Shown here piece after piece: positions 28,038 to 35,763 of a stretch of DNA of 64,000 nucleotides. The stretch comes from Kordia sp. (lineage in GTDB: Bacteria > Bacteroidota > Bacteroidia > Flavobacteriales > Flavobacteriaceae). The stretch covers positions 102,796 through 166,795 of the forward strand of contig NZ_JAKVBC010000006.1 in assembly GCF_022447245.1 (NCBI RefSeq), in the 5' to 3' direction. Both the position numbers and the translations under genes were made by a program. Below the pieces are notes generated by a model. The model was not told where the DNA came from, ran no database searches, and saw only the letters and a program-made list of their open reading frames with translations. Numbering within the stretch: position 1 is the stretch's first letter; each line of letters begins with the position of its first letter.

Positions 28038-29348
28038 TTAATTCCCATACTTTTCAATTAACTTTCCAGTCTCATTGCCTTCTTGTGTACCATCGGCTTT
28101 GTATAAAATATAGTCAAAAATATCTTCTTGTTGTACGGTTACTTTTGCTCCAGACTTTAATCCTTTGATATGGTATGGGTCATTTTGAAGAATGCCAACA
28201 ATCTCTAAACTTACCCAGCGTGTTACTTCAATCCACATCCATTCATTACCGCCATCATCGGTAGTAAAAGGAGCTTTTAGTAATAAAGTAGCTTGATCTA
28301 GTCCGTCATTAAATAATATCTTTAATTCTGGTAATTTTGCCTTAGCTAGTAGACTAGCCGCCATGATTTCTTCATTATGACTTATATAGGTGACTGCATC
28401 TTCTAGTCCAAAAATCTTTTTATACACTTCGCTTTCATACACCTGTGTATTTTCATAATTCTTATTCTTAAAATTCACTTGATATATAATATTAAGCGGA
28501 TCGCCTTCTTCTAATGGCACAGAAGTGTTAAAGTTGATCGTAGCTTTTTTGCTTGCGTTTTCATACACAATACCTGGAATTACTTTTTTAAATTCGGAGT
28601 TTTCAATAGCATCCAAATCTACTTCCAAACTATTTTTCTCAATTTGTTTGCCTTCAAGTAGTAACTGTCCTATGATAGTGAGTAGTTGACTAGCGCTGGT
28701 TACATTAGAACAAGGAGAATTAGAAATGACAAAATCAGGTAAGCCAAAACGTTGCATTCCAAACGTGATAGATCGGCAATATTCATATTCTCTATATGAA
28801 TGTAAGGTAAGCTGTCTCATGGCATTTGGGATTCCGTTTTCCCAAGCATCTACGCGATCTCTTTTCCATATTTCAGGCAAAAAGTATTCCCTAACTTCAC
28901 CATCATATACAACAAAATCAGTGTTTTTTACTTTTTTGTAAACCCAATCAAATAACTTTTTTGTATGGGTAAAAACATTTTTATTTTCATAGTAAAGGAC
29001 TATGATAAAAGCGTTGTTGGAGTCACTTAAATTACTTTTTTGCGCTTCAGAAAACCCTTCTGCAAAGTATTCTAAATATTCCATATCATGTGCCGGATAG
29101 TCTTCTTCAACTTCTGTGATGGCTTCTATGTAAATCATTGTTTTGTCAATAGTCTCTGGGGATTCGTCTACAAAAACGGCATCTGGAAAAACAGCTTTTA
29201 ATTCTTTTTCAATTGCAGCTTCATCCAGTTTGGTATTCATGGTGTAGAAACCAATTTCTGAAAGTGCGCCTTCCGTTTTTAAACCATTATTTTGGGCAAT
29301 TGTGAGTAGTGAATTCAATAAAAAAAGTAAAAAACAAAAACGTTTCAT
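28038..29348 (-). CDS. DUF2314 domain protein, exported
   Basis: 436 residues from ATG 29348, which gives a clean signal peptide (MKRFCFLLFLLNSLLTIAQ); a start 20 codons earlier (29408) would bury it. The last 70 residues are a DUF2314 domain (NEWMWIEVTRW ... VGILQNDPYHIKGLKSGAKVTVQQEDIFDYI ... EGNETGKLI). The longer N-terminal part (about 20-360) resembles flavobacterial proteins of unknown function with alternating alpha/beta segments. DUF2314 is found in many secreted proteins that may be toxins or immunity factors; nothing here decides. Monocistronic. Confidence 0.75.
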   Translation of the reverse strand: MKRFCFLLFLLNSLLTIAQNNGLKTEGALSEIGFYTMNTKLDEAAIEKELKAVFPDAVFVDESPETIDKTMIYIEAITEVEEDYPAHDMEYLEYFAEGFSEAQKSNLSDSNNAFIIVLYYENKNVFTHTKKLFDWVYKKVKNTDFVVYDGEVREYFLPEIWKRDRVDAWENGIPNAMRQLTLHSYREYEYCRSITFGMQRFGLPDFVISNSPCSNVTSASQLLTIIGQLLLEGKQIEKNSLEVDLDAIENSEFKKVIPGIVYENASKKATINFNTSVPLEEGDPLNIIYQVNFKNKNYENTQVYESEVYKKIFGLEDAVTYISHNEEIMAASLLAKAKLPELKILFNDGLDQATLLLKAPFTTDDGGNEWMWIEVTRWVSLEIVGILQNDPYHIKGLKSGAKVTVQQEDIFDYILYKADGTQEGNETGKLIEKYGN

Positions 29349-29461
29349 AGGAAATAAAGTATGGATAATGACGTAAATTACCGTTAAAGATACCTTTTTA
29401 GAACACAAAAAGAAATCTTATTTGGAAAATGTCTTATCTTTAAATAGATGAAAATCAACTT

Positions 29462-29844
29462 ATGACAACAGATAAATAGTTTTTAAGTGTACATCCTGTA
29501 TTTGCAGTAAAAGATGTGGTAAAATCGCTCGATTTTGATGTTCGTAAATTAGGGTTAAAGTTGGTTTTCCTAATCATGATACAGATCCGAAATATGCAGG
29601 AATTATTCGAGGAAATGTAGAAATCCATTTGCAATGGCATGATGCTTCCGAATGGGAAAAAGGCATTTATAGACAGATACTCCGTTTTTTAATAAGAAAT
29701 ACTGAAACTTTATTTCAAGAATATAAAACTAAAGGTGTATTTCACGAGCAGACTGTCCTTAGAGAAACTCCTTGGAATACCAAAGAATTCGCTTTTTATG
29801 ATTTGGATATGAATGGTTTAACGTTTTATGAAGATGTTAAATAA
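29462..29844 (+). pseudogene. VOC/glyoxalase-bleomycin resistance family gene, broken
   Basis: Starting at ATG 29462, codon 6 is TAG (29477-29479), then the same frame reads FLSVHPVFAVKDVVKSLDF..RKLG, a typical VOC beginning. Near 29552 the family match jumps to another frame (GFPNHDTDPKYAGIIRGNVEIHLQWHDASEWEK) which runs to the end with EFAFYDLDMNGLTFYEDVK. One base lost in the GGGTTAAAG run explains the shift. So one nonsense codon plus one frameshift break a gene of about 127 residues, the normal size for such a protein. Confidence 0.78.
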
Positions 29845-29846
29845 AC

Positions 29847-30543
29847 TTACTCTTCTTTCAATCTAGCTTTAATACGGTCCATTAATATTTTTACATTGGC
29901 TTTATAAGACATAGCAATCGCTAAATGGTTTTTGGAAGCTAGTAAATTATGAGATGCTACTTTTGTTCGGTAATCTTCACTAGAAGTAAAGTAGACTATT
30001 ATATCTTGATTAAACTTTTGTTGCGTCCAATCTACAAACCAATCATATTGTTTAAAACTTTCTAGATTTTTTAAAACATCATTTTCTAAACGATTATTAC
30101 TTTTTTCTAACATTGGGAGAAACAATACCTATAGTTAAGAAAGATCAGTAACCGGACTATTATTTTATTTACTTGTAGGTTGGTGTTTTTCTTTAAAAGT
30201 TCATATTCTTTGGTTTGAATGGTCAAAGGTTTATATAAAGTAATAAGACTCGTGCAACTTGGACATTCTTTATAATTAGCATGCTATTTTTTTGACTGAC
30301 TTCATAATGTTTTATAACTTGATTAGCCACCAAAGTGTCTAGAGCAAAATAATTGGCAATTGTACTTAAGATACTATCATTTTTTAGCTTACTTTTTCTG
30401 GTTTCATTCCAATTGTTGACTTGTAAGGCAAGTAAAATTCCAATCATCACCAAGAGAATTTCACCAATGGCATATAAAATATAGTTTTTAAACTTATTAT
30501 CTTTTAAAAGTTGTTTGCGAGCAGAACGAAAAATTTTTAGCAA
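29847..30543 (-). pseudogene. DUF6090-like membrane protein gene, frameshifted
   Basis: The N-terminus is typical: (L)LKIFRSARKQLLKDNKFKNYILYAIGEILLVMIGILLALQVNNWNETRK, with one membrane helix followed by the NNWNE box. The likely start is TTG 30543. After about residue 100 the frame ends early. A continuation lies in a second frame (CPSCTSLITLYKPL..., about 30266-30150) and the C-terminal part in a third (FLPMLEKSNNRLENDVLKNLE ... IKARLKEE, ending 29847). At least two frameshifts. It is the last member of the reverse-strand cell-wall cluster. Confidence 0.68.
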
Positions 30544-30559
30544 CAGTATGGGTTGGTGA

Positions 30560-30655
30560 TTAATCTTCAGATCTTGGATAGTTTTTATATAGTCGAATGC
30601 CCAACCGGACAAATAAGAGTACTGCGATAATTATTACAATGTTTAATCCTTCCAT
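30560..30655 (-). CDS. 31-residue single-span membrane microprotein
   Basis: Too short for usual gene calling. The ATG overlaps the stop of the M23 peptidase gene as TAATG, a classic translational-coupling junction, and the TAA stop is 16 bases before the DUF6090-like start. The peptide is a short acidic start (MEGLN), about 15 hydrophobic residues (IVIIIAVLLFVRLGI) and a positive, hydrophilic tail (RLYKNYPRSED). Predicted to span the inner membrane once. No family known to me. Partner of the M23 peptidase is inference from the overlap. Confidence 0.6.
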   Translation of the reverse strand: MEGLNIVIIIAVLLFVRLGIRLYKNYPRSED

Positions 30656-31479
30656 TAGTTTTTTCTACGTTTATATCTTTTTCCTTTTTTTAGTTTTTTC
30701 CCAACATAGCCTTCAAATTGAATTGGAATTGAAACATTTCCTTTTTCTTCGGTAGCTTTGTGTACAACAAAATGCAAATGTGGAGTTGTTGTAAATCCTG
30801 TCATACCTGAAATTCCTATTTTTTGTCCTCTTTCTACAAGATCGCCTTTTTCTACCAAAGCACCATTAAAATGTAAATGATAATACGAAGCAGTGGTTCC
30901 ATCATCATGTTGAATAATGACAAAGTTTCCATCATTTGCATACTTGCGAGAACGTCCATATTTTTTGGAATTTTCCTTGATCAACACTACTTTTCCTTCA
31001 CGGGCAGCATAGATTGTATCGCCGATTTTAGTGCCAAAATCAAACGCATGATAAGAACGAATATGATCGTGTGAAAAACGTCCTAAATTTCCTTGTATCA
31101 GCTTTCTCTTTTTCTTGTATGGCAACAAATATAAATACTCTTTATTTGGTGTAACGGTATTTGGATCGCCATAACCGATTGCAAAATCAAAATATGTTTT
31201 GAGTTTAAGATTTTTAGTTGTGTCAATTTTCTTTCTAGGAATCTTTATATAGTTTTCTACTTTCTCTAAAGGGTGAATGACCAGTTTTTCTTTGTAAACA
31301 AATTCACGGATAATATGGTCTTTCGGACTAATTTTAAAATACATAGGTGACAACATATTGTTTTTGATGCTTAAAACTAATGTGTCTTTTGTGGTTCTAA
31401 TCGTATCTTTACGTATGTATACATGTTGTGCATGACTTATTGAAATACTAAAAATTAATAAGAAAATTATTTTTTTCAT
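30655..31479 (-). CDS. M23 family metallopeptidase (LytM-like), secreted
   Basis: 274 residues with signal peptide MKKIIFLLIFSISISHAQ. The C-terminal half is an M23 peptidase domain: HAFDFGTKIGDTIYAAREGKVV, the zinc/catalytic YYHLHFNG, and TGFTTTPHLHFVVHK with the final HxH pair. The first metal His and Asp are two residues apart (His144, Asp147) rather than the three of LytM, a variation seen in this outer branch. Probably a periplasmic peptidoglycan or peptide endopeptidase. Thirteen bases after the class-A-like hydrolase gene and overlapping the microprotein gene. The basic tail (KKLKKGKRYKRRKN) is unusual. Confidence 0.88.
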   Translation of the reverse strand: MKKIIFLLIFSISISHAQHVYIRKDTIRTTKDTLVLSIKNNMLSPMYFKISPKDHIIREFVYKEKLVIHPLEKVENYIKIPRKKIDTTKNLKLKTYFDFAIGYGDPNTVTPNKEYLYLLPYKKKRKLIQGNLGRFSHDHIRSYHAFDFGTKIGDTIYAAREGKVVLIKENSKKYGRSRKYANDGNFVIIQHDDGTTASYYHLHFNGALVEKGDLVERGQKIGISGMTGFTTTPHLHFVVHKATEEKGNVSIPIQFEGYVGKKLKKGKRYKRRKN

Positions 31480-31492
31480 TTCACTTATAATT

Positions 31493-32605
31493 TTATTGTT
31501 TTTTGTTGAGGTAATATTGATATACTTGTCTTCCTAATTCTGCTAAAAATGGAATCCCAATTTCGTCATATTCATACGTGTCGTCATTAAAAATTTGATT
31601 TTCATTCACATGAATGGTGGCAGTAATTATAAAAGAAATGTCATTTTTAGTATCTACAACATAAGCGCAATCTGTTAAGTATCCGTAGGCATAACCAACT
31701 TTATTATACATTTTAATATGATCAGGAATAGGATCTTTGCTATCGCCAAACATAAAGAATTTTACATAGCTATCGTAATATTCTGGATCAGTAAAACCTT
31801 GTTCTTTGGGTGTTTTGTGCATGACTTTTAGTAAAAAATCACGATCACTTTCTGTAATATCAAATCGTTGAAATTCCTCGTATTTATGTGGAAAATGTAA
31901 TCGATTCATGATTTCATGAAGCATAGCAATGGTTAAGTAATTCTTTTTAGAAAAATCCATCGGTTCCATAATCAAAGAATCATTTTTATAATATCCTTTC
32001 CCTTTTTTGATTCTATTCAAATTCAAAGATTCAATAGTACCATTATTCGTTCTTGATTGTTCATAAATAACACTGTCATTTTTAAAAAAAGCCACCGCTT
32101 TCATTTGTGTATCATCTGCGTTTTTTGTGCCAACCCGATGCGAAATTCGAACCAAATTAAGTTTTTTATAAAATGGAAATAGTGTGTTTATCTCAAATGG
32201 TCTTAAAAATTCAAATAATCTGTTATATGCTTGGTTGTCACTTACGGCAAAGATTTTTTGAACTTCATCTCTAATAGTCGTTTTTATAGAATCACCTTCT
32301 ACTTGAAATATTGTTTTACTATTTATTTCAGCCAATTTATTGGCTTTTTCAAGCGCTAAAAGTGCAATAGGAAACTTCACGCTACTTGCTGGATAAAAGT
32401 AATCTTTATTGTTTATCTGAAATTTGTATGTATCACCTTCTGTGTCCGAAACCATAATTTGTACTTCATGCGCTTGCAGATTTCGCATTACTTTTTGAAT
32501 CTTCTCAGAATCTGAAGCCAATGCAAATTGAATAGGATCATATTCTTTAGGCTCAGCACAACTCAAACAGGTTAAAAATAATAATAGGTATATTTTTTTC
32601 ATCAA
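31493..32605 (-). CDS. Class A beta-lactamase-like serine hydrolase lipoprotein
   Basis: 370 residues. Signal MMKKIYLLLFLTCLSC with lipobox Cys16. The active-site motifs of the penicillin-recognising fold are present: SSVK at 74-77 (nucleophile Ser74), SDN at 122-124 and KVG (YNKVGYAYG) near residue 302 in place of KTG. The class A omega-loop glutamate is not obvious and the protein is longer than class A enzymes, so a peptidoglycan-related or esterase role is more likely than antibiotic resistance. First gene of the operon with the M23 peptidase. Confidence 0.85.
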   Translation of the reverse strand: MMKKIYLLLFLTCLSCAEPKEYDPIQFALASDSEKIQKVMRNLQAHEVQIMVSDTEGDTYKFQINNKDYFYPASSVKFPIALLALEKANKLAEINSKTIFQVEGDSIKTTIRDEVQKIFAVSDNQAYNRLFEFLRPFEINTLFPFYKKLNLVRISHRVGTKNADDTQMKAVAFFKNDSVIYEQSRTNNGTIESLNLNRIKKGKGYYKNDSLIMEPMDFSKKNYLTIAMLHEIMNRLHFPHKYEEFQRFDITESDRDFLLKVMHKTPKEQGFTDPEYYDSYVKFFMFGDSKDPIPDHIKMYNKVGYAYGYLTDCAYVVDTKNDISFIITATIHVNENQIFNDDTYEYDEIGIPFLAELGRQVYQYYLNKKQ

Positions 32606-32733
32606 ATAAGAAGGTAAAATGTTTTTACAAGATACTATTTTATCTAAAAGAGTTGAAATTTTTGAAAAATGTTACATTTATAGTTGAAAACCTAGGTTTT
32701 GAATGCTTATCAAACCCTAAATTAGTATTCGTA

Positions 32734-33076
32734 ATGACTGGTAGAAAATTTATAATATTGTTTGTAATTTGTTTTTTTGGACTGTTTTCTTGTAAAAAAG
32801 AATCAAAGCAAAAAACTTATAGATGATGTTTTTGAGAAAATGCCAGATATGCCAGAATTTGTCACATTATTTTACAAGTTAGATTCCTTAAAAAAAGCAG
32901 GTATAAATGCAGATGTAAGTTTTAGTTTTCTAGAAAAATCATTCTATCCAAAAGATTCTTTAAAGAATATTGCATTAATTTATGTGGAAGATAATATCAG
33001 CGTAGCTCATAACATAGAATACATCATTAAGTATGATCGTGATTTGAAAGAACTTATAGCTGTTGAAAAAAATTAA
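32734..33076 (+). pseudogene. Small lipoprotein gene with a one-base frameshift
   Basis: From ATG 32734 the frame gives a lipoprotein signal (MTGRKFIILFVICFFGLFSCKKES) and stops at codon 31. The rest of the protein (LIDDVFEKMPDMPEFVTLFYKLDSLKKAG ... KELIAVEKN) continues in another frame from 32816 to 33076. Removing one A from the A6 run at 32810-32815 joins the two into a 113-residue protein. Either a pseudogene, a slippage (phase-variable) site or a sequencing error. An internal start at 32777 is possible but would drop the signal peptide. No known family. Confidence 0.72.
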
Positions 33077-33080
33077 GTAT

Positions 33081-33109
33081 AAAAAAAGTGTCTGCACCAC
33101 ACAGACACT
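33081..33109 (-). terminator. Terminator of lysA
   Basis: On the minus strand: AGTGTCTG, 6-base loop, CAGACACT then T7. It lies 29 bases after the lysA stop and also abuts the plus-strand lipoprotein pseudogene. Confidence 0.85.
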
Positions 33110-33137
33110 AATATTCAACACTTATATTCTCCTAAAT

Positions 33138-34382
33138 CTAAACCTCTTTAGGAACACTTTTTTTCTTTTTCGTAGGTGTAAGTTCTATTTCTATTTGGTT
33201 TTTTAGGATATCGTCAAAAGTTTCGCGTTTTCTAATAAGATGTGCTTGGTTATTGAGCCACAATACTTCGGCTGGTCGGTAACGAGAATTGTAATTACTA
33301 GCCATAGAAAAACAATAAGCTCCAGCATTGTTGAACTTTAAAATATCGCCTTCACGGATTTCAGAGATTCTTCTATTATTTCCGAAAGTATCCGTTTCAC
33401 AGATATATCCAACAATAGAGTAGTAGAGTTCACGTCCGCTAGGATTTGAAATATTTTCAATATGATGATATGAATTGTATAACATTGGACGAATTAAGTG
33501 ATTGAAACCACTATCAATTCCAGCAAAAACGGTTGAGGTTGTCTGCTTTACCACATTTACTTGTGCTAAGAAATAACCCGCTTCGCTAACGAGAAACTTT
33601 CCTGGTTCAAAATTGAGTGACAATTCTTTTCCGTAATCTTTACAGAACTCATTGAAACGTAGGCTTAATTTTTGTCCTAGCTCTTCGATGTTAGTTTGAA
33701 TATCATCTTTTTTGTAAGGAACTTTAAATCCACTTCCAAAGTCAATAAATTCTAAGTTTTTAAAGTTGGTAGCAGTTTTAAATAAAATTTCAGAAGCATA
33801 TAAAAACACATCAATATCTAGAATGTCACTTCCTGTATGCATGTGTATTCCGTTAATGTGCATTCCTGTTAATTCTACAATACGCAATACGTGTGGAATT
33901 TGGTGAATGGAAATCCCAAACTTTGAATCAATGTGACCTACAGAAATGTTGTGATTTCCACCAGCCATCACATGTGGATTAATGCGAATACAAACAGGGA
34001 TTTTTGCATGTTTGCTACCAAACTGCTCCAAAATAGAAAGATTGTCAATGTTAATCTTTACACCTAACTGCGCCGCGTGTTCAATTTCTTCAAGCGAAAC
34101 ACCGTTGGGTGTATACATAATGTCTTCGGCATTAAAACCTGCTGCCAAACCTAACTGTACTTCTTGAATGGAAACAGTATCTAATCCAGCACCAAGAGAT
34201 TTCATCAATTTTAAAATACTTAAATTAGACAATGCTTTTACCGCATAATGTAATTTTAATTTGGGTACTGTTTGAAACGCAGAGGTCAATCGTTCGTACT
34301 GAGACCTAATTTTTTCGGCATCGTACACATAGGTTGGGCTGCCAAATTGTGTTGCTATATGTAATAAATCTGATTCTTGCAT
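33138..34382 (-). CDS. lysA: Diaminopimelate decarboxylase
   Basis: PLP enzyme for the last step of lysine synthesis. 414 residues of fold-type III. The PLP lysine is Lys49 (HYAVKALSN); the glycine-rich phosphate loop FGSGFKVPY lies near 220; EPGKFLVSEAG near 270 and CETDTFG near 335 supply substrate and partner-subunit residues. A short Lys-rich tail (TPTKKKKSVPKEV) extends beyond the barrel. Starts with ATG 34382 behind a TAGTTTTG promoter element; has its own terminator. Nothing links it functionally to the neighbouring RiPP-like genes. Confidence 0.96.
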   Translation of the reverse strand: MQESDLLHIATQFGSPTYVYDAEKIRSQYERLTSAFQTVPKLKLHYAVKALSNLSILKLMKSLGAGLDTVSIQEVQLGLAAGFNAEDIMYTPNGVSLEEIEHAAQLGVKINIDNLSILEQFGSKHAKIPVCIRINPHVMAGGNHNISVGHIDSKFGISIHQIPHVLRIVELTGMHINGIHMHTGSDILDIDVFLYASEILFKTATNFKNLEFIDFGSGFKVPYKKDDIQTNIEELGQKLSLRFNEFCKDYGKELSLNFEPGKFLVSEAGYFLAQVNVVKQTTSTVFAGIDSGFNHLIRPMLYNSYHHIENISNPSGRELYYSIVGYICETDTFGNNRRISEIREGDILKFNNAGAYCFSMASNYNSRYRPAEVLWLNNQAHLIRKRETFDDILKNQIEIELTPTKKKKSVPKEV

Positions 34383-34400
34383 GGTAATTATTTACGAGTT

Positions 34401-34408
34401 CAAAACTA
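34401..34408 (-). promoter_or_regulatory. -7 promoter element for lysA
   Basis: CAAAACTA on the plus strand reads TAGTTTTG on the minus strand, matching TAnnTTTG, 19 bases before the ATG. Confidence 0.5.
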
Positions 34409-34605
34409 TAATAAATTGAATTTACAATAAAGAAAACTAATTAAAAAATATAAAAATAACACATAAAGTTATATTTGTAACAATTTGGGAGTTGCGTAGT
34501 TCTTGAAATAAAGCTGCTCCATATTTATAAAACACTAGTTTTAATAGTTTTTCTTTCCTATGAGGTGTAGTACTTTTTAAGAAATTAAATTAAAATCATA
34601 TTAAC

Positions 34606-34776
34606 ATGAAAAAATTACAGTTAAAACGATTAACATTTAATCTTAGAACAATTTCTCAGTTAGAGTCTGTAAGAATAAATGGTAGATATCCAACAGGAGA
34701 ACTAACTGAGGGCGCGCAATGTGCATCGAAAGGATGTGGAGATAAATCAAAAAGAAGAATTTGTTACCAATATTAA
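34606..34776 (+). CDS. RiPP (class I lanthipeptide-type) precursor peptide 1
   Basis: 56 residues. Leader: MKKLQLKRLTFNLRTISQLES; its FNLRTISQL matches the LNKxxISxL of the two following peptides and recalls the FNLD-type box of class I lanthipeptide leaders. The C-terminal part is Cys-, Lys- and Gly-rich: AQCASKGCGDKSKRRICYQY, with three Cys at 39, 44 and 53 and few Ser/Thr. No Gly-Gly cleavage site is obvious (RING or TG are possible). Lies 223 bases upstream of lysA's divergent start and ends before a terminator. No lanB, lanC, lanM or transporter is in the window. Confidence 0.72.
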   Translation: MKKLQLKRLTFNLRTISQLESVRINGRYPTGELTEGAQCASKGCGDKSKRRICYQY

Positions 34777-34823
34777 ATCTTTTTTAAAACAACCTTACCA
34801 TTGGAAAAACTCCAGATATATGT

Positions 34824-34852
34824 AAAAGCGAGTAGCAATATTCGCTTTTTTT
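34824..34852 (+). terminator. Terminator after RiPP precursor 1
   Basis: AAAAGCGA, loop, TCGCTTTTTTTT (about 34840-34852); 48 bases after the stop. Confidence 0.75.
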
Positions 34853-34964
34853 TCATGGAGTTATTTTAGATGATAAATAAGTGATGTTTTATAAAAGGTC
34901 ACTGTAAACAGTTGTTCTTGAGTGTTTTTATGCTCAGTTTTGGACAGAAATCAAAACAAAAATT

Positions 34965-35141
34965 ACGAAAGATAGAATTTCTCAAAACTTAAAACTAAAC
35001 AAAAAATCGATTTCTAAATTGCAGAACACTATTCTTGGCGGCGCTAAAGGCGCTAGTTCTGCTCTAATTGATAAAAGTAAAGTAGAATCATGCATAATGT
35101 CATCTGCAAATCATTCGGATTATTGTAATGATGGACGCTAA
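34965..35141 (+). pseudogene. RiPP precursor peptide 2, start codon lost
   Basis: The frame is open from 34908 to TAA 35139 but contains no ATG, GTG or TTG before the leader. At 34965 an ACG stands where the other precursors have ATG: (ACG)KDRISQNLKLNKKSISKLQ, then NTILGG. The leader LKLNKKSISKLQ and a clean double-glycine site at about residues 26-27 are perfect for the class. Core: AKGASSALIDKSKVESC, then IMSSANHSDYCNDGR: two Cys and seven Ser. An ATG-to-ACG change or a non-canonical start (ATT 34962) are the options. Followed by its own terminator. Confidence 0.62.
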
Positions 35142-35195
35142 AAGGAAAGTTCATAAACGATGATTTATTTGTGAAATTATTTTTATCAGAATTTG

Positions 35196-35227
35196 AAAGA
35201 AGAGATGTAGTGTCTCTTCTTTTTTTG
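35196..35227 (+). terminator. Terminator after RiPP precursor 2
   Basis: AAGAAGAGA, loop TGTAGTG, TCTCTTCTT followed by a T run to about 35226. Confidence 0.8.
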
Positions 35228-35341
35228 CTTATGGTTAACGGAAGTATCACGGTGTATTTCTGGGCTTTTTTTATGGGTATACCGTAATGTGTTGATAGTG
35301 AAGTTACTTACCTTTAAGTATAACCAAAAAACTGAACGATC

Positions 35342-35605
35342 ATGAAAAAAAAGAAGTTAAAGTCACTATCGTTAAACAAACAAAAAATTAGTCAATTACA
35401 TGAACAAACTGGTGGTACAGGTCCATTTACAACAGATGCGCCAACTATGAGTACTTGTACGTGTGTTTCTTGTTTGCTAGGACAATGTGGGCTACCAACC
35501 TTATTTGGTTGTCCTCCGAGACCTACAGATTTATGTACTATTGATTGTACTATGGACTGTTCAATTTTCACGTGTCCTTTCCCAATTGATAGAGAAATTC
35601 CATAA
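35342..35605 (+). CDS. RiPP (class I lanthipeptide-type) precursor peptide 3, Cys-rich
   Basis: 87 residues. Leader MKKKKLKSLSLNKQKISQ, then LHEQTGG with double glycine at 24-25. The 62-residue core is exceptional: nine Cys, ten or so Thr and many Pro, arranged as STCTCVSCLLGQCG, LPTLFGCPPRP, and TDLCTIDCTMDCSIFTC. Thr/Ser-X-Cys spacing would allow several lanthionine rings; alternatively it could be a metal-binding or disulfide-rich peptide. The leader follows the Bacteroidota class I lanthipeptide pattern. No modification enzyme is nearby, so it would need to be processed in trans. Confidence 0.78.
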   Translation: MKKKKLKSLSLNKQKISQLHEQTGGTGPFTTDAPTMSTCTCVSCLLGQCGLPTLFGCPPRPTDLCTIDCTMDCSIFTCPFPIDREIP

Positions 35606-35646
35606 TGAAGGAAAGTTAAGAAAATGATATTTGATAATCATACTTT

Positions 35647-35677
35647 AAAAGAGTCGTTTATGGGAGCGACTCTTTTT
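35647..35677 (+). terminator. Terminator after RiPP precursor 3
   Basis: AAAAGAGTCG (35647-35656), 10-base loop, CGACTCTTTTT (35667-35677). Confidence 0.88.
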
Positions 35678-35731
35678 ATTTTTTAATCCATCAAAAACTA
35701 AAATTAATTGGGTTTAATGCTATCGATTTTT

Positions 35732-35739
35732 TACATTTG
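35732..35739 (+). promoter_or_regulatory. -7 promoter element for sucC
   Basis: TACATTTG, exact TAnnTTTG match, 24 bases before ATG 35764; a TTG at 35708-35710 lies 21 bases upstream. The element overlaps a longer alternative reading frame start at 35737 (TTG), which is thereby rejected. Confidence 0.6.
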
Positions 35740-35763
35740 TGCCACTATAAAAAATTTCGTAAA

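Noticed and set aside
31493..32605. Antibiotic-resistance beta-lactamase
   Set aside because: SxxK and SDN are present but KTG is KVG, the omega-loop Glu is not visible and the protein is a long lipoprotein next to an M23 peptidase; a cell-wall role is more likely.
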